Shown here piece after piece: positions 1-10,916 of a DNA stretch of 64,000 nt. How positions within the stretch are numbered: the first letter of the stretch is position 1; each line of letters begins with the position of its first letter. The notes below the pieces were generated by a model. The model was not told the origin of the DNA. It saw only the letters and a program-made list of their open reading frames with translations, and did no database searches. A program made the position numbers and the translations under genes. Origin of the DNA: Capniomyces stellatus (lineage: Eukaryota > Kickxellomycota > Harpellomycetes > Harpellales > Legeriomycetaceae); NCBI GenBank assembly GCA_001661515.1, contig LUVW01000029.1, forward strand, positions 155,071 through 219,070, read 5' to 3'.

Positions 1-1312
1 TTCTTTTTTCGTAAGTCAGCTTGAAACACTCGTTACCATCACCATCCAACCCCCTACCTATTTAGCTGTGATGTCACTGTATTTATCGATTGGTGTTTTA
101 AAGTATATCTAGCACTAATTGCTCCTTATATATCTAAAGTAGAAATGTTTCCAACTATTTCTGTATGGTAAGTACATCCATACTTGGATTATTAACAGAG
201 TAAAGCGATCATCACGTTTGGTGTGTTCTGTAAATGAGCTGGGTTGGCCTTCGGTTTTTTTATAAATGGGAAAGGACGGTACCGCCATAGCTTTTCAACC
301 AATTACCTAATAACAATTACTACACTCGCAATTACAGTGTCTCCTTGGGTTGCCAGTATGTACCATCCCCGAGTTGTATTAATCAGTATAATATTTAATA
401 AATAGCTCTAGTCACTTTGATTTCATTAAGGCCATGCCAAAAGTATTATTGTTGTGGACCCATTAACTTGGTTTGCTTCAACTAGGCGGCGTTCTCTATG
501 CTTTACAACGTATGTGCTTTATAGCGCGAACAGGGAATACATATACAACCTTGGTTAGCCACGTTTTATTAAAACACACACAAGGGTCCATTAATCGTAC
601 TAATGCTGCTAATATCTGCATTTACAGTACGGATAAACCAAATTTTCTTATCGGCACCTTCAAGTGCCTATTAACTACCTTAAAAATAAGACAAAAAACT
701 CACCCTTGATGAGCTGTAATTTAACCCATTAAGTTGCAGTCTTTTTTTAACAAGCCCCCAAGATTATCACCATTGGTTATACGCTCTGGATCAAGATATA
801 TCGAGGCTTTGGTGTTTATTCATGTTGCTTTGCGACACGTTCGATATTCCAGACGGCTTTGTATTGTTTAAACCCAAATCAATCTTGCCAACGGCTTTAC
901 AAGTTGTACGTACATTTAGTTGACTTTGGCTAATTTGAGGCCAAGTCAACAATGTCGACGGAATTAGCATCGACCCAATAAAAATACACGAATCTGAATT
1001 TTTATTATTACAGCAGAAACACGTAATTGAAAAACAGTATAGTGAAATATGTTTTTATTCTTGTTCAAGCAGAAAGAAGATTGGTTTTACGATCAAAACT
1101 TGCAATAAAAAAAAAATTTGAATCACAACCAAGTACAAAGTTGGTTTGTATTAGCTTATAAAATACAAATTACAGCTCTGAAAAGCATTCTCTTTTTTTT
1201 TTTACTAGCAGTTTGTTATTTTTATATTTTATATCTTGTATAGAAATTATCAATTCAATATTTTGAATAGCCCTCTTTATACTTTTACAATCCCAAAACA
1301 CCAACAAAAACA
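1..1312. other. Left-edge intergenic stretch upstream of SmD3
   Basis: No coding region is supported. The longest open frame (473-709) begins with TTG, has no recognisable domain and ordinary AT-rich composition. The last 300 bases hold T-rich and A-rich tracts just before the SmD3 start, as expected of a fungal promoter, but no specific site can be named. Confidence 0.5.
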
Positions 1313-2036
1313 ATGTCGATTGGCGTTCCCATCAAACTTCTTCACGAGTCTGTAGGCCATACAGTGACTATTGAATTAAAAACAGGGCAGCTGTACAGAG
1401 GCACAATGCTGGAGGGTAAGATTTCCTGATATATACCCCCCCCCCCTTTTTTTTATAGAAAAGTCAATGTTGAGATCGTAGCCAAAATTGAAAGTAGTGG
1501 AATCAATATATCTCTTCTTTAGATTTGACTTCAAGCATATTAGAGGCAATGATTCAAATAATTGCCATTTAAATCTGGAGTATTTTTTTTTAAAAAAAAA
1601 GAATAAAAGTAATCATTAATTTTCGATAAAATGAGACTATACTAAAATACAATTCAATTCAATCGAAATATAGCCGAGGACAACATGAACGTTCAATTGA
1701 AGAGCATCACTGTCACTGAAAGAGATGGCAGAACCTCGCATCTAGAACAGGCTTACATTCGAGGTTCACATGCACGCTTTTTCATTGTTCCAGACATGCT
1801 TAAGAATGCGCCAATGTTTAAAAAGATGGATCCCAAGTTTGCAAAGATGCGGGGAATAGGAATGAATCGCGGTAGAGGAATGTCTCGGGGGATAGGTAAA
1901 CATAAAAACAGCTATAAAAAAAGTATATATGTGGGTATGTGTTTTATACTAAGACGTCTTTTTGAATAATGTATTTTTGGTACATGATTTAGCTCGAGGA
2001 AGAGGTGGGAGAGGAATGCGAGGAATGTCACGCTGA
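1313..2036 (+). CDS. SMD3: Small nuclear ribonucleoprotein Sm D3
   Basis: Core Sm-ring subunit of the U1, U2, U4 and U5 snRNPs, acting in pre-mRNA splicing in the nucleus. There are three exons: 1313-1415, 1674-1895 and 1993-2036. Donors are GTAAGA and GTAAAC, acceptors TATAG and TTTAG, both junctions are phase 1, and the product is 122 residues, close to the family length. The start [12 protein letters not shown] matches the conserved SmD3 N-terminus. The Sm1 motif contains GQLYRGTM, followed by AEDNMN. Sm2 contains [20 protein letters not shown], the SmD3 signature. The C-terminus is a short RG tail ([11 protein letters not shown]), the type that is arginine-methylated in this family. Intron 1 (258 nt) contains an 11-C/8-T run and a T9A9 tract. 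The identification is certain from sequence; expression was not assessed. Confidence 0.97.
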
Positions 2037-2559
2037 GCCATCTACTCGATGGCTTATTCCTAGTTACTTGTTACAGCGATGTGGTTCTTGTGATATGTGT
2101 TTTATTATATTTTATTTTATGAGCTATAGTAAAATAAATATTGATACAGTTAAAGTTACAGATAAATCTAAATACTGAAAATAAAAAAAGCAAAATATTA
2201 ATGTTAAATAGCAGGTAATAATGCAAGAATGGATAAAATGTAATATATTGGAATGTTGGGTAAAACGATAAACATAAAAATTAGTCTTTTGGGCTATTTG
2301 TAACACTTAGCCTCAAGACCATATGTTATTTTGTGCCATATATGTTTTAGCAATGTACAAGCCTTCGTTTAATGGCAGAAACAAAGCTCGTGGTTAATAA
2401 ATAGCGCGGCTTTGCTTGGACCCCGGCTCAAAAACCTTAATGGATTTGCATCCTTTAGCCAGACGCTTCGTTTTGACAAAATTTGTGCTTCAGTAAACCT
2501 CGAATTCATTGCTTATCGAGCTGCAAAGGCCTCGCGTGCTCCTCTGTACATATCTATGA

Positions 2560-3162
2560 TCAGACATTTGGTTTAAAAGTTATAGACAGTTTTCGAATTG
2601 TAAATTTTGGGCTATAGACACGATTATTGGTATATTGATGGTTTACTCTGAAGTTTCTAGCAGCTGGCTAATATCAAAGACATCCACTTTGAACTTGAAG
2701 CTCCCGGTAAAGTTGAGCTTAAGGTTTCTGAAAATAAAATATATAGAGCCATTTTGTGTTATCCCATTAACAGTTCTTGGGCCCTCCAGCGCCAGTCTTG
2801 GTATAGATGTAAAGCGTGCGTCTATTTCTGTCATCCCATCCGACGCAACTAAACTTATTTGCGCAATTGTATGATCGGAGGTTAGATCAGTCAAATAGAT
2901 GTCACTAAAATTTATAAACCCAATGGCGTTTTTGTTAAATCACATACATACATTTAAGCAATATTATAATGGAAAACTCTAACAATGTATATTCGTTGTG
3001 TTTATTCCCTTAGTAGTAGCAGTAGTAGTAGTAGTGTAAGCTATTGGTGTTTATCTCACTTACTTTCCATCAGCGTCTTTGGTTGATAAGATACAGGTTA
3101 CCTCGTCGATATATGTATCGACGTACTTTATATCATCCACATTTAAAATCTCGACGCTGTAT
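2560..3162 (-). CDS. Velvet-like domain protein, N-terminus unresolved
   Basis: Velvet proteins are fungal NF-kB-like transcription regulators of development and secondary metabolism. On the minus strand I read exon 3162-3064, then 2904-2647, then 2611-2560. The middle exon carries the velvet pattern: IAQISLVASDGMTEID, then VNGITQNGSIYFIFRNLKL and TGSFKFKVDVFDI. These parallel the family's 'sLvseDGtteld', 'GiFFvFpdLsVR' and 'GrFrLrFxLFdl' segments. A phase-compatible 35-nt intron (2646-2612, donor GTAAAC, acceptor TATAG) joins SD to PKFTIRKLSITF, in the place of the family's SDPFxVYSAK. The upstream exon ends DADG at a GTAAGT donor in matching phase. The first exon is not resolved; an ATG at 3246 is a possibility. 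The conserved Arg of 'LSVR' is not evident, so this is a divergent member, or possibly decaying. Confidence 0.55.
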
Positions 3163-6100
3163 CTATTTTAGTTTATATTCACATATTTATAAAGAACGGT
3201 TTATATTCTAGCTGAATATATACGACCTTTTGGATATAAGATGCCATTATAACACAGCTCAATTATGGCTTGATCTTTTGGCACCCTCAAACCAAGCTAT
3301 TGGACTTTACGCAAACTATTGGCTTATCAGGTAACCTTCAAGTGTTTCTTTTAAAAGCTAATAACACATATATTTAATTGTGCGTATCTGTGCTTTGTTG
3401 CCTCAAGCTCAAAGCTTTTAATGCACATTGTTTTTTATTTGTGTTTATTTATAACTGCGTTTGCACTAATCCAGTACCTTGGATTCTCAGAGAAACCATA
3501 ATGCAAAAAGGAGCTATCGGCCATACTCAATCGGCTTGTGTCTGCGTGTATGTGTGTTTTTCGAGCTATATGTTTCAGGCCTGGCGTCTTTTAACACTGG
3601 CTTGCCTTTTAGTATAAATAGGAATAGTTAAGAAGAAATAATTCTTTGAATTTTCCATTTTAAAACTTGTGAAAGGGGGGTTTGGCTAAAAGCTTTAAAT
3701 AAACAACATGCCAGTCTATTTAGAAAATGACTTCATATTGAGCAATACTTGTAAAAACTAATTCTCTGGAAAACTATGCTGTTTGCAGATACCATACTGC
3801 GTATCTAAAAAAAAATGTAAATTGATGAACATAACTAAGCAATCTAGTACTGTGTCATATGGTTAAACCCATTAGTCTCGTAAACGCCAGTAGCCAGGCT
3901 AGCTATTGGTTTACACTAATTCCTTTATTGTTGTTGATACCAATGCTCAATTCAATCTCAATCATGTTTTTTTTTTACATTTTTTTATTGTAGATTTTGT
4001 TTTTATTGTTAACTCTGCGAGGTGCTTTTAAAGTCAGGTTTTCTCAACTTTTTAGTTTGATAAGCAGTGACGATTGGCCAACAATCACTTAGTTTGCCTC
4101 TGAAGTTTTTTTTGGATCGTATTTTAACTCTTAATTTGGATTTTACAAATAAATGAAAAACTAAGAGCTTAATCGTGCAGCACCAACCACAGCTCATATA
4201 TGCTACACATTAAAAAATAATAATAAAACAGTTGAATTCTGTCACAGCAATCTTAACGTCGGCTTTAGATTAAACTTCAAGTTTTTGTCTATATACGTTT
4301 AATACAAATCCCGAGCACCAACAAAAAAAAAAACAAGCTTCAAATATTAATTTCTCAAGAACATTAACAGTGTTGTTTTCTAGTACACAATGCATAGCTT
4401 TACAGCAAACGACATTTTATTTACTGAAAAGTTTAAGATTAAAATCAAATCACCTGTTATACACCAACAAGGAAATCAATCAATATCACAGCTTTCCCCA
4501 CCTATTAGTATAATGACACTAACATAACATATTAGACTCAAAGTTAATCTCCCTCCCCAGTAACCTTAAAATTTAAATCAAAAATGAAAATAACTCAAAA
4601 AGTTCTGGTGGGTGTTTTATAGTCGAGTCATAGCGCTATCAGTTGCGCCCTTCAACATACTAGTGTTGTTATCTTGGACACCCTTTTTTTGAATTTGGAC
4701 ACCACCTTCTTATCCGAGATGTAATATTTTGAAGTTTTGAGCTTTTGTAGCTTGTAATTTATTATAAATAACGCATTCATTATTTTCAAGACAGAATATG
4801 GGTTTATGTAATTGGTTTAGTATACCACATTATATTATCGATGCACACAAATACAAATACAAATCAAAAGCGTTTGTATAATAGAATAGCAGCCCCGAAA
4901 GACTTGTTGTGGTTGATGCCTATTATTTCTGGGATTATACCGACTTTACGCTTGTCTTTTTTTCTAAAATAAAGAGTATGTGGTTATAAATAGACAAAGT
5001 AAATTCACCTTATTTACTGAGCTTATCGTCTTGCTAAACCAATGTATAGTGAGAAATACTAGAGCTGAGTAAGAAAATAGCCTAAAGAAGTGCCATCCGA
5101 ATGCTCAAAATCCTTGAGTTGAGCACCGGTCAAGTTTTTTGGAGAAATTCATTATTGATACAAAAATTAAAACTTGAATTGCTCAATTTTTAATTAATTT
5201 TGTTATTTTCCTGTGATATTTTTTTACAATCGGGTGTTTTCATTGCTGAAAAAACAGTTTTGCCTCGAGGAATCCACGGAATGAAAAAAGAGCGCCAGCT
5301 TCATTAGAGCTGGCTCACTCGTTTAAGTGCTAATTTATTCTGTTCACAACCACAAACGTAGCTCTTGAACCTTACACAATGTGCATTTTGCTCTGTCGAG
5401 TCGAGGAAGTCGAATTGAACACCAAACATCTAAATGTACGCATTTCAAATCTCAACGCCAATTTTTTCTCTAATGAGCTTTGTATCACCACCTTAAATTT
5501 TGTAACACCCTGAGCTAGCCAAATTGGCAAATAGCCGCACTTACACCAGTTTTTTGTGAATTTTCTCGTTCTTTGATAGCAAATCTAGCTCTTTGTATAA
5601 AGACAACAATCTTTTTGACATCTCCATCGTTATATTCAAACTACGCCTAGAACATCTTGCTTAGCTATACACTCTTCGTAGACCTCAATTGGGTTTATAC
5701 GTGTCAGCTTGAGTCTGTAACATTGATACATTCACTAACAATACCAAACATACGTGATATACAATCCGTTATTTTTTTTTAAAAAACGTACGCTTTGTTT
5801 TATTCTATTTTTTTTTTTTATATTTTTTGCGCAAAACAACTTTTGATTTGAGTTTCCTTTATTGGTATTTTGTTAAAAAATCCGAGGGAAACTCCCGCAA
5901 AAAGCTCAGTGATTTGATCCAGCTCTAATGAGACCGATTTTATTGCTCTACCGCGTAATTCCCTGGATGCAAAGCTGCCTGTTCATAAAAGAAAACCTCA
6001 CCATTTTAAATAATACTATTGAAATATTCCAAAATAGATTGCAATTTCAATAAATCAAGCTAAAACTAATATATCAGTTATGAATACCTTCAAAAAAAAA

Positions 6101-6976
6101 AAACCCCTCCACCGATTCGAATTAATAAGTATACTCGGTGAAATTGAAAACCTATAATATACTCAGAAACAAGATTTAAAGGACAAAAAAAAAAGGCAAA
6201 AGTAAAACAATGGGTAAGTGATTAATGCTTACCTCACCCCTAGCCAAAGAGGATGTGTTATGACGCAATAGCCCAAAACAAACCAAAAAAAGTTAGAATA
6301 ATGACAAGAGAAACTAAAAGAAAGTCGATAAACCTCTGATCAGGAATTTGGTGCTGAGATGGGTACTACGAGATAAACAAACGCTGGAACTAAATTTGGT
6401 GACGTTTGGTAAACAAGGAGCTTCGCTAGACCAGTGGTTTAGTCGATTTAGGAAATGTTTTTAATTAATAACATTAGATTCCCAAAGAACAAAAAAAGTA
6501 AAAGAATATTAGCCGAAGCGAGGACTTGATAAATAAAAAGGTTTAAATTAGGAGTTTCAAGCCGTGCGGATTTTATTTATTCACTACTACGAAAAAATTG
6601 TGCAGGTACACATATGTTCAGTTGTACTTTAGGGAAAGCCTAATATTGTGATTTTGGAAAAGGGTTACATCCATCTAAAGGGGGTTTGGAAACACATCAG
6701 TGTCACTTGTTCAAAATACAATTTCTTTTGTTAGAGCACTTTTAAAGCCAAGAAGGGGGGAAAGCGCTCATACAGTATTGACAGTATTAATCAAAAACTC
6801 ATCCACAGGGTATCAGTATTTGAGGAGATGAGGTGGCATTTTACACTAAAAGGTTCTACATTAATTACCTATCCAAGTTCTCTATGTATGCATCGTAAAG
6901 GTTAAATGCACTGCTATAATAAACGTATTTTGAGTTTCTGTGACATTTAATAAATACAGAAATAAATATAAAAATA

Positions 6977-7050
6977 ACCCGTAATTAGAATAACAACCCA
7001 CGATTGGAAGAGCAACCCGTAATTAGAAAAAATGATCCACACCTGGAAAA
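6977..7050. repeat. Degenerate short tandem array, about 18 bp units
   Basis: AACCCGTAATTAGAA occurs twice (from 6977 and from 7014). The related units AACCCACGATTGGAAGA and GATCCACACCTGGAAAA lie between and after them. This gives roughly four diverged tandem units, seen directly in the sequence; the function is unknown. Confidence 0.55.
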
Positions 7051-7710
7051 TAAAACAGTTGCTATTTTCTGTATTATTAATTTGCAAATATTAATACTTG
7101 CTTTAAAATTTATTTGTCAATATATATTACTATAATTCATAATTCACAGTTAAAATAAACTCTGCTTTCTGAGCTAATAGAGGCAAAGGCGTTTAATCCC
7201 CCCCCTTCACAGTCACTGTGCTAGAGCAACACCAATAGACACGTTGTTAATCAGGCGTGTTTAGCTAACGAGGTTATTAGTTCTGTTTATTTAAAATCAG
7301 CAAAAAGTAAAAAAAAACGATATAAAGCGCTCTTAAATTATACAAGCAATGTCTGTAAAGTAGAAAATCTTCATGATTTTTGGTAAAACGTAAACATTAG
7401 GATCTTATTCACGTCAAATGTATATTTAGCTTATTTGAGAAATAAAATGTGGTTTATTGATTAAATATACACTCAGCCAATCCTTGATATTCAATAAAAC
7501 ATCATAGCGGCAGGCTGCCATCGATTGAGATTTGATGGGTTGAATGTACTTTTTACCTTTTATTGATTGTACTATTAATGTTCACATCTTTGGTTAAACA
7601 TAGGTCAATATTAATTTAATTGCATTGGTGTAATTTATGTTAGTATAACCAACCTTTCACAACTTACCTTTAGTTGTGCACTTTTCCTCTTTTTTTTTCG
7701 CCATTTATCC

Positions 7711-7795
7711 TTTTCACCCCTTATATCTTTTCACCCCTTATATCTTTTTCGCCTCTTATATCTTTTTCGCCTCTTATATCTTTTCACCTTTTCAC
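7711..7795. repeat. Pyrimidine-rich 17-18 bp tandem repeat
   Basis: Four consecutive copies of a TTTTCACCCCTTATATC-like unit; the third and fourth vary to TTTTCGCCTCTTATATC, followed by two partial TTTTCACC units. The repeat creates a 106-codon open frame of Phe/Tyr/Ser-rich repeats that I do not regard as coding. Confidence 0.7.
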
Positions 7796-8979
7796 CTTTC
7801 ATCTGAAACAAATAGCTATTTAACATCTTCACTACCTCTTACGGTTCGAGTTAATTCTATTAGGTCATTTGAGCCTTTTTTTTTGTTTAGAAAAAACCCC
7901 CCAAACAACCAAGCGTCAAATCAGCACTTGGCAATTGATGCAATTCAACGTAAACAGGAACTAAAAGTTTTGATCGTTTTCTTTTCATTTCTGTGAGCCA
8001 TGTTTTAACTTAATACTAGTAATCTACAGGTATTTATATTGTAAGACTGTGGCTTTAATACTCGAATCCCAGAAAAAACATCTGGTCTAGGTTGAAGCTT
8101 ATATTTAAAGCTTAGAAACGGATAAGTTGTATGTCTGATATTGATATATATATATATATATACTTTGGGACATTTCATTTGAAGGTAAAAAGGCAATACT
8201 TTACCATTTGCTAAAATGAACCCACGTAGCTTATATTGCAGTTATTGGATTAGGACAAGCAATTCCCTTCTTTATTGCACTAAACCAGAGTAGCTTTAGT
8301 TTGGATACCATTTATACAAGTAGAAATGAAATATGCAACATTATCGAGATAGCGCATTGTCAGGATTTATTCTAAACGATACAAACAAATACCCGTACAT
8401 GGTATTATAAAAGCGACTAGGCCTTTAGCATAACGGAGTATAAACAGCTACACATTTTTCGTTTAAAAAGAAAAAAAATCCTGATTTTTTTGCAACCATG
8501 CATCACAGTTAAAAGCTTCCGAATAGGCTGAATATACTCGATATTCTAGTGATGGCTACAGGTAGACTCGTGTACCTTACTGAGTCGTGGTTAGAATGTA
8601 TCACATTTGCAAAAAAAAAAAAAAAAAAAAAAAGCAATTTTGTAACCGAATATCAGCTTTAAAAATCAAATCAGAGTTTGGATATAATGTACTATATATC
8701 ACGTTTTTTTAAAGAAAAGAAAATAAAAGAGTCTAGAAGGGTGCACACTTGCATTTTTTTTTTTGATACATTATTAAACTTTGTTTTTTTACGTCACCAG
8801 TAAAGTGACTCTTTTAAAAAGCATTATCTGAATCTTTTGGGGTTTCAGGGTGTATTTACCCGTTTTTTGATTTGATTTGGTTTGATTTTTTTGTCTTTCT
8901 CTTTGACTACAAGAATTGATGGTTGATCATTCTATTGATAATCAACTGACCGAAACATAAAATAACAAAACACATAAAG

Positions 8980-10729
8980 ATGCTGGAGCGCGAAACACCA
9001 ACAGCGATCAGTAATGATGATAGTATATTTGTGTTAAAGCCTCAAACACAGCAAATGTTTAACACCGAAATAAAGCTGACTGAGGAGGAAAGAGTCTTGT
9101 ATGCCCAAAGCCTGAAAAAAATTGACTTTAGAACTTTGCCAATCCTAATAACGCTGCTGGTAGGGTCTCTAATGGATAGAGGAACAATTGGAGTTGCTTT
9201 GGTAAATGGGCTAAGGAAAAACCTAAACTTAACGGTATCCGAAGAGGCGAGTGTCACGGCGGTGTTTTATGCATTCTACATTGCATTAGAAGGTACTAAA
9301 AGTCTGCTCCGTATATATACCAATAACAGTGCTGCTATTTTTTCAAATAAATGAATTGCAAGATAACAGAGCAGTTTTATATCACACTTGAATATTTAAC
9401 ACAAAAAAAAAACAGTGTACTAATCGGTGCGCTGATGTACACACACAAATTTAGTCCCTTGCAACATTATTTTAAAAAAGTTTAAGCCCCACATATGGTT
9501 CTCTATGATTGCCTCACTTTGGTCGGTTTCTTGTATTCTCCAAGCAGCTGCAACCAACGCCACACAAATAATCTTAATCCGGGGTGTTCTGGGGATCCTT
9601 GAGTCTGGGTTTATCCCAGGGGTCGTAGCATACTTTTCGTACTGGTATACGCGTAACGAAGTTGGATTTCGTATGTCGCTATTCTTTACCGCAATCCCGA
9701 TTTCCTGCATCATAAATGGTCCATTTGCCGCCCTTCTAGCCGGTATTAAAGTAACTGAAACTCAATATACGCGATATAACGTTACTTGGTGTACGAAAAA
9801 GTGTAAATCTTTAACCTGATAACGTTTGATTTATATCTTCAACTACCAAAATTACAAATTAGACACCGCTAGAGCCATACCAGATGATTTTTATAGCGGA
9901 AGGCAGCGTCACTTTGTTGTTTGGAATTGTGGCGTATTTTTTGATAGTGGACTATCCTGAAAATGCCAATTTTCTCACAGAAAGTCAAAAAGAAATTGTT
10001 ATAAAGCAGCTGGCTTCAGACCAAGGATTGGCATCTAAAGCAGAACTAAGTATCAGACATGCCATTGAGCTTATGATGGACTGGAGGATTTGGGTATATG
10101 CGGTTATTATGTTTGGAATAATTAGCGCGTTGACAACTATTGGGATATTTGGCCCACTATTAATTGTTGGAATTGGACATGAAAAAATAACAGCCACATA
10201 TTTATCAAGCATACCAATGCTAGTGGGGTTGGTAGGAATAATCGTATCTGCCCTGTTTTTAAACAGGGTATACTATCACGTACGGATAGCTGTGCTTTTA
10301 CTAGTGACAATGATAGGGTTTTCAGGAACGATTTACGGCACCAACCCAAAATTCAGATTGTCGATGTTCTGTATATCAGCGCTTGGTGTTGTTCCAGCAC
10401 TTCCCATCACCCTGTCCTGGATGTCTGCAAACCAGGGAGGTATTGCGAAGCAGTTGATAGCATCAGCAGTAGTTGTGTCGGTGGGAAATATTGGCGGGGC
10501 TACTGTGCCGTTTATGTTTACGAGCAATTTGGCGCCTAGATACACATTGGGACTTTATTTTAATTTGTTTGTCGTTTCCTTCAGCGCCTTTCTGACACTT
10601 TTGATGGCGTATAGCTTATATCGTGCCAACAACAAAAAAAATAGGCACCAAAGAGATGTCTCTCATTTGAACGAAATAGAACAAGTGGAGCTTTACAACT
10701 ACCACCCGCGGTTTAGATACAGACTTTGA
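8980..10729 (+). CDS. MFS permease, allantoate/anion:cation symporter (DAL5-like) family
   Basis: Predicted plasma-membrane transporter for a small organic anion of the allantoate/nicotinate/vitamin class; the actual substrate cannot be read from sequence. There are three exons, 8980-9292, 9455-9750 and 9863-10729, with phases 1 and 0, giving 491 residues, typical of the family. Exon 1 has a cytosolic N-terminus, then ITLLVGSLMDRGTIGVA, equivalent to the family's loop containing LDRxNIGxA. Exon 2 opens with VPCNIILKKFKPHIW, the EVPSNLxLKKFxP motif, with Cys in place of Ser. It continues with RGVLGILESGFIPGVVAYFSYWYTR, the R-x-x-L-G-x-x-E-x-G-F-x-P-G signature. Exon 3 starts near the IFIAEG motif (usually FIxEG) and carries the C-terminal six helices. 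The segment between exons 2 and 3 is shorter than usual. Confidence 0.9.
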
Positions 10730-10916
10730 ATCCAACTGCGTTTTATTTTTTTTATTTTTTTTTTGTTGAAATTGCGTTTGATTTTAGTTGTATTTTGGAT
10801 GTTTAATAAATGTAAAGGAGAAACAGACAAGTAAAACACACAATTCTAGTTAAAAAAATGGAAGAGGGCATTTAGTTCAACATTAATTGTTTTTTTGGGT
10901 ATGTTTGGATCATAAT

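Larger units (their letters stand above)
3247..8979. other. Gene-poor spacer with low-complexity repeats
   Basis: About 5.7 kb with no supported gene in either direction. Open frames at 3378-3617, 4009-4197, 7676-7996 and 8005-8196 are short, hydrophobic from AT-rich codons, and lack recognisable domains. The span contains a T9A6 tract (5772-5786), a degenerate CCCG(T)AATTAGAA-type repeat (6977-7050), a 17-18 bp pyrimidine repeat (7711-7795), a TA run (8143-8162) and a roughly 23-base A run (about 8610-8632). No RNA gene was recognised. Confidence 0.5.

Noticed and set aside
473..709. 78-codon plus-strand frame
   Set aside because: TTG start, no domain, no splice continuation, composition like the surrounding spacer.
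1416..1457. Short alternative intron in SmD3 (donor 1416, acceptor after the C11T8 tract)
   Set aside because: Its downstream sequence does not encode the conserved AEDNMN segment, whereas the acceptor at 1672-1673 does, in phase.
7676..7996. 106-codon plus-strand frame
   Set aside because: Formed by the TTTTCACCCCTTATATC repeat; Phe/Tyr/Ser low complexity only.
8062..8072. tRNA B-box-like sequence (ACTCGAATCCC)
   Set aside because: No A box or acceptor-stem complement at the proper spacing on either strand.
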